Shown in pieces: positions 45,894-59,000 of a stretch of DNA of 64,000 nt (its first letter is position 1; the number at the start of each line of letters is the position of its first letter). A program made the position numbers and the translations under genes. This stretch comes from Climacteris rufus (Eukaryota; Chordata; Aves; Passeriformes; Climacteridae): assembly GCA_013398175.1 (NCBI GenBank), contig VZRZ01001922.1:686140-750139 (forward strand), in the 5' to 3' direction. The notes beneath the pieces were generated by a model that ran no database searches, was not told the origin of the DNA, and was given only the letters and a program-made list of their open reading frames with translations.

Positions 45894-46495
45894 TCTGTAC
45901 TTTTCTTTAAGGACAGGGGAATGTTTTTGTAAAATTTGCATCTAACAGTGAATCAAGGTTCCTAAAATTCTTAACTCGAGGCTTTAGTATTTTAGTGTGG
46001 GCTTATGTTAATTAGGAAGTGCTCTTCAATTTGGCCAATAGCTTGAAGACCTTCTGGTTTCTCTTTGCTATCAAGATCTCAGTCTCCTGAAGTTTGCAAG
46101 ACCTATTAAAAGGCAGAAGGTGCAGCCAAAGCTCAGGAGTGATACTGGCAGTTAGCAGATTTCTATTAGTGCCTATTCTACTCTCCAAAAATGCAGCCCA
46201 CTTCAGGTTGTCTTTCACTCCTGCTTAACAGAGTCTCCTAGTTTGCAACATCCTTTCTTTACCTTCATATTTACAGACTACACATTAGAAAGCAGGGACA
46301 GTACACTGGAAGAGTTAATTGCATATTATCATGAGGACTGGACTTTTTTGTTCTGCTTTAGATTTTGTTCTTCATACAGCAAAGTAGGTATAAATCCAAA
46401 TGTGATCTCACATCTAAAGGTATAATTTAAGTAAACATGTTTTTCTAGATCTTTTATTTTCCCCTTCCCTTTCCCTCTCCCCTGTGACCTTCCTT

Positions 46496-47023
46496 TCACT
46501 CTGTTATTTTCCTTTTGGATGGAGGGAGGAGATGGGAAGGGAGCTCATTTGGCAGCTCGTGACCCTCCAACTTGACTTTAATGAGATGATTCGCCAAGGC
46601 AAACTCCTCATCATCCAGCATGCCATCTTTGTCGATGTCAGCCAGTTTCCAGATCTTGCCCAGCACGGTGTTGGGCAGCTTAGACCTTACCATCTCCTTC
46701 TTGGCATTGGCACCAGTTATTTTACCATCGACAGGCGACAGTGTGTAGAAGATCTCGTCGTACATGGGCTTGTCCCTGGCCACCACCCACTCGGCGTCAT
46801 CGATCCCCTCTCCGGCGCCTTCTCCGTAGCCATGGCCGAAGGGCCCGTGCAAGGTGCCCTCGAAGGCTCCTCCCTTCACCATCTGGGTTGGCCGCTGGGA
46901 CTCCTCCTGGCGGACCAGCACCATGAGCTGGGCGATGTCGTTGGCCAGCATGTCTTCTACGGTCTCCAGCAGCTTGCTCTTCAGAGGCTGGAACTTGCTG
47001 AAATCCTGGGCTTGCAACTGATC
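46496..47023 (-). CDS. EHD3: EHD3 terminal coding exon (EH domain)
   Basis: Encodes DQLQAQDFSKFQPLKSKLLE to KRKITE and stop TAA at 46498-46496 (175 residues). Acceptor TTTTAAG on the reverse strand. The open frame continues upstream into the intron, but homology begins at DQLQ. It carries the end of the helical domain, the GPF linker motif and the whole EH domain. Confidence 0.96.
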   Translation of the reverse strand, partial: DQLQAQDFSKFQPLKSKLLETVEDMLANDIAQLMVLVRQEESQRPTQMVKGGAFEGTLHGPFGHGYGEGAGEGIDDAEWVVARDKPMYDEIFYTLSPVDGKITGANAKKEMVRSKLPNTVLGKIWKLADIDKDGMLDDEEFALANHLIKVKLEGHELPNELPSHLLPPSKRKITE

Positions 47024-50000
47024 CTTAAAACGGGACAACACAGCAAGAGGTGAGCGAAGTGGCCATGCGTGGTGGAGCAATGCTGTACAGTGGGATGCCT
47101 GCCTGCTGCTTGCCTCAAAAACCCTGCTACTGCAGAGGAGTGGGGAGCCTGGCATTCCTTCCTGTGACAGCCCTGCTGGCTGGCCTTGCTCTAACTTAAA
47201 TCCCCCCTATAGAAAATGACCAGATTCTTCACGGCAAACTGGTTGTGCAGCACTTGCTACATCCTCCAGCCAGTGCTCTACATTCCTTAGCCTTTCCGCA
47301 CTCTGGGAAGGAGATGCCACTCTGGCAAAAGGCCACTGTACTCATCACCATGCAGTGCCATCTTTCAGATGCCACAAAGCCAGCAGAATGTCTGTCAGAG
47401 ATGAGCATGTCTTTACAGCATGGCTCAGATACTGTAATTTTCACAGCTAACCAAAACTACTTTAAGTAGGGCCTACAGAGAACTCTCTTCTAGCTGCAAA
47501 ATGACGTACAGCTTTATCTCTCACCTTCTACTCATCAAATCCACGCTATCTATTCACTCTGGCTGCATTGGTACAGGGTTTTTTAAATGTTTAAAGACAC
47601 ATTTTAACAAGCAGCGAATGAGAGTGCCTATTGGATACACTCCATAGATCTCATTCCCAACAACTTCAGGAAAATGTATTTGAGAAAAGAAAAAAAAAAA
47701 ACAGACAAATGTTGTGTTTTCCATGGGTAGCTAGTAGCAACCTCAACAGCTAGAACTCAGAAGAGGTTTCTGCTTGGGCTGAAGCCATGCAGCAATGCAG
47801 CAGTGTCCAGCATTGTTTAAAGATATAATACAAGGCTCTGATCCAAGGTCCTTTGAAGTTTTAGACTTGCATGAACACTAGGCTAGGTCTCACATCTGCA
47901 GAACAGAAAGCCTGCTTCTCTGCTTAAAAAGGGGCTTTAAGTGTTCACACCTTCCTTTTTCTCTTTCTAGAAACAAAGAGTGAAGCAGAAGACAAAAAAT
48001 ACAGCTCTTGAGGAATGTGGCATATGCAGCCTTTTCAGGACACAGCTTTCCTTTTAATATAAAGAGTATTCTAAAGCCTGAAAAATCTGCAAATGGAACC
48101 TAGAATTAAAAGTAAAGAAAAATAGAAGAAATAATTTGCTGTAAAGTGCTATTCAGGCAAAGATTTCAGAAATGAAGGAAGCTGTAGCACTTCACATGAG
48201 CCCTGTGTGCAAGGAGTGCTCATGCCCAAATATAGCCTGCACGTATTTCAAGGCACATTTCCACACTACACCAGGCCTCTCTCACAGGTGGCAAAAATCA
48301 ATGTCTGCATGGCTCTGTTGTATTCCCTGCAGTTACTCTAATGCTCTTTCCCTGGATGTTTGCCAAGGTGCCACTGCTTACCTGCATCTTTCTCAGGTTA
48401 GGAAAGTCTCCTGGTGAGATCTGATGCTCCCGTTCGATCCGGGCATAAATATCTCCCAAGTTGTTAACAAGCTCTTTCTTTTTATTGTCTTTTCCAAACA
48501 TTGAGGGCATTTCCTTCTTCAGGGAACTGATGATGTAGGCATGGACCTGAAGGGAGTTAAATGATATCAAATGAAGACAAGTGTTAAACAGCACATCAGA
48601 AAATTCCTCTCAGCAGAGTTATCTGTGCCTAGGACCTGACTCCATCTTGTCCCACCCTGAAGAGCAAGGTCAGGTCCTCAACTTGCCTGTACCTATGGGT
48701 TGTTATTCCAGTGCTAAATGCTGCTCAGCTGTGTGCTCTGGCTGTGCTGAGACAAGGTGAAAACGGGGTGTAGTCCTGAGCATACAGACAGTAACCTTTA
48801 TATGCACTTTCTGGAGGGAGTGGTGGGTTTTTTTTCTTTCACTGGGCATGGCCTTCAAGGCAATAGTCCCTTTCCAGTGCAAACATACAGTTTTGGAGCT
48901 TCTAGACTTTGTTTAATGTTTCAGTAGGAATAGCAGTCCTTAACTTGTGTAACATTCTGGCTGGTTTGCTGGAGTTTTTTTTCAAATGGTGAGCAAAGCA
49001 TTTTCTCTTGGAAATAAAGACCCTTGCACAGAAAGCTTTTTTAAGGGCTCTTTTGATGTCTTTTCTCAATTGATATGGGGCTCTTTCCTGTATTTTTATG
49101 GGCTTCATTCAGCTCATTTCAAATAGTTAGAGATACTGCAGGCTTATGTACCATTTGTGTGAGTCTCTACCTCCTCTGCATCCATCTAAGCCAGGTATCT
49201 CTCTTGGCTAAGAAAGTTTAAAGCAAAAGACCTAGAGCTTATTAATTCCCTTAGTGTACGATTCTGATCTACTGAAATGGTCCTAATTCTCAAGTTGCTA
49301 CCAGAGAGCAACTCTTTCCAGATCCCTTCAAGTGCTACCTGCTTTCACCTGTAGTTAGCTACCCTCCTTGCTCTGGCCTGCCATGATTGACACACCAAGC
49401 AAGGGAGGCGTTTTCTTCCCATAGCATAGGGCTAATATGTTAGGCCTGAGGTAAATGGGATGGAAAAAGAGTAGGATCCACCAGCTCTGCAAGCTGAACT
49501 GGCCAAAACCACTTCTCCATAGGCTGCAAGCTGCACACAGCCCAAACTGCAGGCTTGGGGGTTCTGTGCCAACACCTACCTTGGCCAGCCGTGCTCGCTT
49601 GATGAGGTCATTGAGCTTCCTCAGGGCTGCGTTGCGGGGCAGGCTCTGGATGTCCCTGAACAGGTCCTGCTCCTCTGCCTCAAACAACTTGCGGTTGTCA
49701 GGGATGAGCAACGGGTGGGACCAGAAGGAGCCGATGTAGACTCTGATGACCTCGGGAGTGTTGACGATCTTTCCCAGGGACCACATGAGGGCACCGTACA
49801 CCCGCATCAGCTGCTGAGTCTCTATCTGGTCAGCCTTGTTGAGAACAACTCTCATCTTGTCCTCGTGGTTCTTCAGGGCCTTGATGACCTCAGAGAATTC
49901 ATCAGAGATGTCCAGCTTGTGAGCATCAAAGAGGAGAATGATGCGGTCGACCCGCTCTGCAAACCACTCCAGTACAGCAGCGAAATCATAACCTGCAAGG

Positions 50001-53000
50001 GGGCGAGGAAGAGCAGAGATGCAGCAAACATGGAGTAGAGCAGCCTGCTTGCTGTACCTGAACTATACCTGTACCCAGATCAGGGTAAGCTTGCAAAGAA
50101 GAAGCCTTCCCAGTAGACCAGATAGGTTGGTAAAGAGATGAGGCACTGTCCTTCACACACAGTTAAGCACAGCTCTTGTCTTCTCCACACTAAGAAATTA
50201 CCCAAAGAAGTCCTGAACCTGTGCTCCAGATCTTCATTCAAATGCATATCATGGGGCAACTGCTATATTCAAACAGCTGCTGCCAAGTCTTGCATGTAGC
50301 AACAGCAGCAGTCCAGTTTGTGAATGGCTGGCCATCAGCATAGCCTACAAAGGCTGCAGAAAGCTGGGTAATTGCAGTACTTGTACCCAGACTGGTTTGA
50401 GATGCATATCTCTACTGCTTAATAAATCTCAGGTCTTGTCTAGTTGTGCAACACTAACTTTGTCCCATCCAATTCAACACCAAGGATGCAAATAACTTTG
50501 CTTAGGAGAGTAATCATCCTGTCATACCTGCTGCATATGCACAAAGCCAAATGATTTGTGTTCACTTAGCCAAGTGCTTGATGCTTAGCAGACTGCATTG
50601 CTGTGAACACCAGAGGCAGACTCAGGCTAGGAACAGTGGGTTCAAATTTCACGTGCCTCAGGACTAAGAATAATGGCTTCAGTGTCAGACTAGGTCCACC
50701 TCTGAGCAATACAGGGCATCATAAACAGCATGCATGGAGATGTCTCTAAAACAATAGTAGTGACAGCAACAGAATGACCTTCTTTCCTAGCTCTGTGGTG
50801 TTTTTTTAACCTTCTTTAAAGCCTTGATGACAGGCTGGTTGGTTCTCTCCCCCTGCTGTCAGGCTGTGCTGTGCTGTGCAACATTTGGGTTTATCTGTGT
50901 TGCCAGAGTGCTGCACTCTGTTAAGGGAAATCAGGACAGAGCAACTGCTATTTGCATTCAAATCCTTTAACATACTATTTTAATCTTGGCTTTCATGAAT
51001 AAATCCATGGTAATTAGTTCAGTGCTTTTTAAACCCTCACTCCCCTTTCTTTTTCTTCTTTTTTCCTTCTGTCCCTTCTGAAACCTAAAGGGCAACCAGT
51101 GCATCCCAGTCATTAGACTGGAACTATAGAAGGGAGGATAGCTGAGCTCTGATCTTGCTTTTTGACACTGGTCTTTCCTCCCGTATGACTAAGCAAACTG
51201 GAGTGACATCCTGGCTCTCGTGGCAGGAGTAAAGCCTGTGTGAATCTCCTCTGCAGCTGGATAAATTGGTATTAACTTGCCACCGAGAACCTGTGTACAA
51301 GTGCAAAGTATTATTACTGTGCAGTGTTCTGCTTTGGCCAGTTACAGTTTGCTTTTTACAGGAAAAGGGGGTGGCAGAGTGTGGGGCTGTGTGGTGTCTG
51401 AATGTGGACAGTTTGCTCTGCTCTCTTCCATGGGATCTACAGAAATCATAAATGACAGATGTTTGTCCCACCAGTGTCCTCCTGCTCGTTAGGAAACCAG
51501 TGTCTTCTCTAGCAAGAGCTGGGGCATGGCTCTTTGCTCAACTATGTTTGCTGAGAACTTCAGAGAATTCAGAATTAGTATTAACTTTGACAAAGACCTG
51601 CTGAGTATTCAATATATTATACTGGTAGCTGTGTATCCTACCCAGTCCATGTGTTTGACCTCAGTAACAGTCACAAGTCAGACTTTAAAAACTGAAATAA
51701 ATTGGATCCTGCTTGCTTTCAGATATTAACAGCCTTTTTTAACCTTAGGTGTTAACCTCAGCTTTTTAACCTTGGGTGTTCTGGCTGCAGGGAGCTCTAC
51801 TGCACTGCTCTAATTGCATCTCTGCTGCAAAGATCAGTGTGCTGACTCTCTCCTAGCCTGTGCTGGGGGCAGTGCAGCAGGACCAAGTCGATGCCAATAC
51901 CTCACTTCACTTGGTCTAGGTTCAGGCTGTCATCTGTGCCTCTGCAAGCAGATCAATGAATGTGCAAACAGGGGTCCCCCATGCCCCCTCAAACTTTGCT
52001 AAACAGAGGATACACAGACTTCAGTTCTGTCAGGGCTTTACTGGAAGTCATCTGGCATGGCAGGACAGTTTATTCTTCATAGGCAGAGCTACACAGCCTG
52101 CTTTTTCATCATGGAAGCAATGAGTCAGGGTGACTTTATTTGGAGATGTTTGTACATTTAATCTTGTCAAATCTCATGGACTGGGATGTTTTCTTGTCAA
52201 GCTGGCACATGTTTGAATTGTACCACGACTACTTTGTTCAGTCTTTTTCTTGGGAGAATCAAGGGGAAAACACAGTCATGCTCTCTAGGCTACCTGTAAG
52301 GCTACAGTGATGTCCTGTCACAGATCATGTGGATTGTTTCCCTCTGACAGTAGAGGAACACTTACTGTTATGCTCTCTGTTGAGTTAATAGGTACTGGGA
52401 TGAACTGGGGAAGTGTCTGCACCTGACATTCAGCCCACCTTCTAGTGATTCAGTAAAAGTGGGAATTGATTATTTAGAAGAAAGGTGTAGAAAAAAGTGG
52501 TCTTGTAGTTTTGGTATTAACTGGAGGACTGGGCGACTGACCCTTAGATCTCTCTGGGTCTCAAGGTTTGACCAAAAGTATCTTTAGATGCTTAGCTCTC
52601 ATGACTTTTATCCTGGATCCACAGCAACACTTAAAAGGTATATTTTTGTAAGCCCCTCAGTCCTATTAACAAAAATAAATGTTCCTCTACCCAGCAAGAA
52701 AAGGAAATTAATATCTGCTCAGATATTTTGTGTATTCCCAGCTGCTGCTGTAACATACAATGAGTCTTGAATATCCCTGTGGACTTCATTAAATGTCGAG
52801 ATTGATTAGCAGACTTTCTTGCCTGGCTTCTTTGCGTGTTCAGAGATATTCTCCAGACAGCTGTCCTGCATATCTCCATTAAAGAGAGAACAAAGCCCTG
52901 GAGAGTAACACTTGCTGTTGACTGCTCTGAAACATCACCATGGACTCATCTGCATCCCATGATGGGACAAAAGTCCAACCCACACCCTCCCCTTGTATGT

Positions 53001-56000
53001 CCCACTTGCTCTGGTGCTTAGGGATCCTCTCCTGTTGGTGTCCAGCTGAGCAGGAACAGTGCTGTGCAGTGTGTGCAGTGCTAATGATCATGGCTGCATT
53101 CTCCTGGATGGAGGTACTTGGCAGGAAAACCAAAGTGTAAGTGTATGTATTTTGTTCTTAAGTGATAGAACAATATGCAGGAAAAGGGAAAAATTATCCT
53201 GGGTGTTGTACTGTTCCTTAACACTCTGCATGACGTGGGACATAGTAGTTTACAACTATCGACTTGGAGTCACTGACTCTGGTGGTGTTTTCTCACACAG
53301 ACCAGTGCCTAGAGAATTGCTACATATGTGATTCATAGGGTTGACTTTTTAGTTTTGCTTTTAGTGTGTAACAGAGTAGATTGTTATTAAAGCATTTGGA
53401 TAGCAGGATAACAGCATAACAGTGTAAAATGTTAAGGGCAAACTATTAATAAAGGTGTTTAAAAATAAAGTCTTAAAATATCAGTGTTTAGCTCAGAGCT
53501 TTCATTTTTTGAGGGCTCTTCAATGGCATAGAGAACTTGGGGCATTTTGCCTGGGTTCAGCCAGAGCTCAAGGAGTTCAACACTTGAAAACACAAGGCTC
53601 ATTCTGTAACTAAATTTAAGCATTACAGCCTTGCTTTGATTTCTTCCCTCCTGCCCCTTTTTGATTTCATGGATGCACTGGGCCCAACTCTCTTCTGGCA
53701 GTTTATTGCTGTGTGAGCTTAGACCAAGAACTGATCTCCATCTACAGTCAAAGTAGGAGTTTTCATAGTGTCCCTTGCTCATTCCTCTGCAAATGCCTGA
53801 TGTCTCTCTACGCCTCTCTGTGTTGTAGAGTGTTGCTAAGGCCTCTCACAAAAGCAGGCAGTCACTATCTCTGATTTGGCAGTGTTTCAGAGATGGGTGA
53901 AGCTGTCCATTTAACACAGCACAATTTTACTGTGAACTTACAGGGTGGTGGGGGAGCCATCTGCTTGCCAAAGCTGCATAAATGCAAACGCATTATTACA
54001 GGGATGTTCAGACAGAAATGTAAAGGGAGTAATTTTCTGTTCAGTAATTCCTGTCTGTTTGTTATACTTGCATTCCTGGTGAAAAATATGCTGCATATTT
54101 AAGCATTCTCTAACATCACTGATGCAGCTTCTTTCACAACCTCCAGATAAGGTGAACGTGAAGAGAAAATTAATCCGAGTCATACAGTACTAGGAGGACA
54201 AGATGAACACGATAACAATTTTATTCCATCAGATGTTTTTTTCATGGGACAGGTTTCCTTTTGACAGCATGAAAAAGACTCAACAGACTTAACACAAAGC
54301 TGACAAGTCAGCAGGACTGTCAGTGGGTTCAGTCTACAGAGAAAATGATCTTGCAGACATCCTGCCACCTAGACTCCATAAGGCAGGCTGCCCTAATGAA
54401 TACTTGTCTGTGCACCATTGGAATACCTGGCACCATGCATCTGGCAGGATTATGCAATTACATTCTGTCAACTCAGATCAGGCATGATACAGTCTTTATG
54501 CTGACTGTGGGAAGAGGAATGATACCTGACCCAGCATAAAATCTGCCTGGCTGTAAGATTTTAAAGCCAATTTAAACCAGCAGTGAGCGGGCATGCACTG
54601 CTTCAGCATTTCTTACCATGTGGCTACGCTGGTTGTTGATTTGGGTTTGTTTGGTTTGGTTTTGTGCTATTTTTTTTTGTCTGGTAGCATGCATACTACT
54701 GGATTTCCTGTCTTGTGAAACCACAGCCACAGGCCCTGTGATAGTGGAGTTCAGATGGGATTGAATGGGAACAGTAAGATCAAGAAGTGCTGAAAACCCC
54801 AAAGCTGCTGCTTTGCACCAGATATCTCACGGCTTGCTGTTACTTCTGTTGTAAATTGTGCTGCTGCTTTTAGCAATTCACCACCTTCCAGCTGAATTTT
54901 AGTCACTGGCAGCTTCCTTCTCATCTTTCTAAAGCTGGTGTTATCCAGAGATTGAAGATTTACCAGACTGGGCCACTCTATAAGGCAGAGTTTTGTGGCA
55001 GTGTCCCTATTTGTAAACTGGAAGACTGGCTCTGTACATCTGAGGACAACATCACAAGATGGGATAGTTGACACAGTGAACACTCGCTACCTAGAGAGGG
55101 AACAGCTCTTGGGAGATGAAATTAATGCCGATTCAAGGGAGCTAATGACTTGATTTAAATTTTTCTAATTGAATAAGGGGGTATTGAGGCTTAGTCTAAC
55201 TGATCACAGTGATGTCCTGTCTGAAACCCTTCGAAGTCCAGGGAAGAAGACTTATGTCATTGCAAAGCCCACACTGGAGGGTGGGAGAATGTGCTTACAG
55301 CCATCTGTCACATTTGGGTAACACCTGCCCCTCCTGGCAAAGAAGAAGCAAGGTCACATGATGGTCAGAAGAAGAAAATGAGGGGAGGGAGGGAAGGAGG
55401 GGGAAGTGAGAACACAAAGTGAGTGAGAAGCTGGTTTGGGTGGCTGTTATGAGACCCAGACATTAATGGTCTCATAGAGACAGAAGGTGCTGGGTAAGCG
55501 CATGAGCAAAACAGCTGGGACTGGGTGGAAGAAGATTGATTTGAGCAAGTTTCTCTCAAGGGGAAGAGCTGGTGGTGCCAGCAAGGAGAGGACAGAAGGG
55601 ATGGTAAAAAGCAAAGGATGGGTACTGGATATACCTCACTGCAGCTCATCCTAAAACACCTTTGTAAAAAGCTGCCGTACTCCTCTCTGGAAGTGGCTGC
55701 CTTCCAAGGGAATATAGAGAGATTCCTGTAATGTTTATGTGGGTGTGTTGGGAAGTAGACAGAAGTCCTTTGGGATGGAAAGATTTCTTTGAATGTCCCA
55801 TGCCCTAATTTCTAGAGCAGGCCCTGGCTTGACAATCACTTCTGCCTCTGCCTACACTCAAAGAAATAATCTGTCCTGGAGCTGCTGATTCAGAGCACTG
55901 GGAGCTACATCCTCCTGCCAGTGCTCCACATTTCCTCCTTCGTACCAAGAACTAATGGAAACATTAAATACCTTTTGGAGACTTTAAGGTTTCCAAAGCA

Positions 56001-59000
56001 AAGCCAAAAGGACTCAAAGCACAGCAGACCTCTGTTCTCAGCTACAAACAATGCTAACATTTACACTAACCAGTACCTGGAGTGGCAGACTGTGTGGCCT
56101 TTTGCTTTCATGTTGTTTACTGCAAGGGCTTCAGGGTGGGGAAGAGACTGGGAGCCTGACAGGGCTCTTGCTTTATGTCACTGGAAAGTGAACAAAACCT
56201 CACTAGGCATATTCAAATCAGGTGGAGTAAAACTGAGGACAGCACTGTCCAGAGCTAAATTGTCTTATAACAGCCTGTTTAGCTTCTACGTACATGCAGC
56301 AGAACTCACCCCATCTACTAAAGTTTATATCTTTGCTACTTGTGACAGATGGGCCTGAGCATTACCTGGGCCAATTCTGAAAAGAGTTTCTAGCCAGATT
56401 TTGAGACCTCAAAAGACATCTGAATACAGGCCAAGTTTTCCAGAGAAGTCAGTGCATAGCAGCTGGGATTCCAAGGAAGTTTTTTTACTATAGTGTTCAA
56501 ACACAAACAGAATTCTCCCGTACTCATAATTTAAATTCTGGGAGAAATCAAGTTTGAAAAGCTGGCCTGAAATGGCCACCAGTAACTGATAGCTACCAGT
56601 GACCAGGAAACACATTCCTTCTCTGTTGTTACTCAGGGTGCTGGAAGAATGCATGATGGGCATAAATAATGCAAATTGATGAGATGCTGATGGGCATGAC
56701 TATCTTCCCTCGATGAAACAGATACTTAGAATATTTCTGGAGCGCACAGTGCACAACAAATGGACAAGCTGCATAGCTGTTTTAAAAATCAGACTTGTTT
56801 AGTGACACAAATTAGGCGCTTGCTATATGTTAATAGGAATTTTTTAAAAAGCACAGTCATTTCTATCCATTGCCATTTAATCTGTTCTTTTGTGTTACTC
56901 TTTTTTCCTCTTTCAGTTCTGGAACTGCAAAATACATCAGTATTTGCAACCCAAATCAAGGAGACAGACCCTACCTCCTCACCAAACAAAATCATGTTTT
57001 GGTTTTCTCAAAACCCAAATATAATCTTGACCTTTTGTTTGCATACTGCTTTCAGGCCAAAAGAGTTAGGCTCCTGGCTTCGCTTATTTTTACAAATAAA
57101 GATTATGAGAACTGTGCAGATTTTTCTGCTCATTTTTGTGTTGCTCTTAAGAGGAAGTGCAGAACTGTGTGCCTGTAGGAGCTGAGCAGTTCAGTGGAGC
57201 AGTATGTGTTAGTGAGACTGTGATAAAATCAGGCAGGTTGGCAGAGCAGCTGCTGCACTGCAGTAATGGGGGTGAACTGGAAAATGAAAACTAACCAGTG
57301 CACTTTCACCCTCCCAGGCAGAGTGAAATACAGAATATAAGCAAACATCACCAGTGGGGAGTATTATAGCAAATATTTGAAATGCCTCCCTTTTAGAGGC
57401 TTTCAGGGTGGATGCCTTTAGTTGTGTATCATGCTGTTGCTAGCACACGTGACAAAACTCTTTGGAAAAAATATTTTTTGTTGCCATTGTACCCTAAACA
57501 GCATTGCATGAAGTGGGAGAACATAAATTCCCTTGGTGTTTGCCTTTCCCTTCCAAGCATGGCTATTTGAGACACAGCCAGTCTGAGAGCTCTGCACTGC
57601 CCTAGACTGTTGCTATTAGCATTTTTCTTGTTGCTGTCAGGCTGGTGAGTGACTAAGTGTCCCTGGTGCTGAAGCTGCCGGTCATTTGGGAATTCTGCCT
57701 TCCCAGGACACACAGCAAGGCTGGTGTGTAGGGTTTTTTCCCTTGGTTATGGGATGCTTATGCTGCACTACAGCTAGCAGAATGGAACTGGGTGGAAGGA
57801 TGGAAAGAAAGCCAGTGGGGAATGACACTGCCAGTCCTCACCTCCTGCCTAGGACCTTGTGGTCACTGCTAATACAGGAAAGGGAGAAGGTGACGCACAG
57901 AGGGTGAAGATGACCTCAGTGTTCAGGATATATTCAGGAAGTACTATCCCAAAATAGGGATCCAATAGCACTTGGCCAAGGCATCACTAACTTGGCAGCC
58001 TTGGATCCCCTCAACTCAGGGCAGATGTAGGTCAAGACAGATGGGCAGCAGAGCATGTAAGGCCCAGCCCCCAGGGATGGCACTGCCACTGAAGCACACG
58101 AGCTCCTGTTGCCATGTGGCTCCATTAGCAGGCAAAACTGCACAAGGTGATGAATAATGAGGAAGTCCTAACTCCTGCCCTGGCTCTGCTGTACTGCATG
58201 ACCTGATCTGTGGTTCTGTCCTCATTTATTTCAGTACAGTCATCCCCTCCTCATCTTCCCTCCCAGCAGGATGGCCTGAGCTCATTATGTGACAGCAGAA
58301 GGGTGCTTTGCAAATGGATAGCATCTGTATCAAATTGTCAAAGCAGACAAGACTGTGCTAACACCTCCCCAGTGGGCATCTCTGCAGCCTGCTGTTGCCT
58401 CATGCTCCCCTGGAAACAATAAAAAAAAAGGACACATAGCAAGGGGAATAAGGCAATGCAATGATTAGTTCTTTAAACGTGGACACAGATTCATGCCCCA
58501 GCCTGTAAAATAGATCAGAGGAGAAATGGCTGTCTTCCAAGCAAGGGTAATACGGGAGCAGTGAAGGCAGGATACTCTGGGTCGGGACATCCTGGAAACA
58601 TTTCCCACAAAGCCTGGAAATGAAACCTGTGTATCCCAGGGAGTCTAGCTACCACACCTGTGACACCGTGGGTGCCCACGACAAAACAGTGCATGAGTCA
58701 CAGGAGCTCAGTAGGACAAATGAGGGCAGGCAGCTCTTTGGCTCCACTTTTTACCAGAGGCCAAGAGCAGCAGCAGCTGCTGTGTCAGTGCTGGTGATCT
58801 CACTGCGTGTCAGAGGGATGTGGACTTCAGCTAGGACAGACTGCATCATGCTCCATTGCTTGACAGGCTAAACCTGCAGCTCTGCTACTGAGAAACTTCA
58901 TGGGCTGCTCTGTGGGGGGAAAGGGGCTCTTTATGGGCATGTAGTCCTGGAAGAGAGCCAGTGCAGAGCTTTGTTTCCTGGGATTATACAGCATTCCTTG

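Larger units (their letters stand above)
22700..46495. other. Gene desert of about 24 kb between the sulfotransferase-like gene and EHD3
   Basis: No exon chain, known protein motif or RNA gene could be supported on either strand. The section at 22.8-24.1 kb is GC-rich, so several long chance frames overlap on both strands. The stretch also holds a CR1 tail (31.26-31.39 kb), homopolymer tracts, and AT-rich patches. The last part, nearest 46.5 kb, must include the EHD3 3' UTR. Confidence 0.6.

Noticed and set aside
46484..47053. A 189-codon plus-strand frame opposite the EHD3 last exon
   Set aside because: Antisense shadow of a strongly conserved coding exon.
49715..50038. A plus-strand frame opposite the EHD3 NKAD exon
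   Set aside because: Antisense shadow; no independent support.
56760..57185. A 141-codon plus frame inside the EHD3 intron
   Set aside because: Hydrophobic, Phe-rich translation of AT-rich DNA with no family features.
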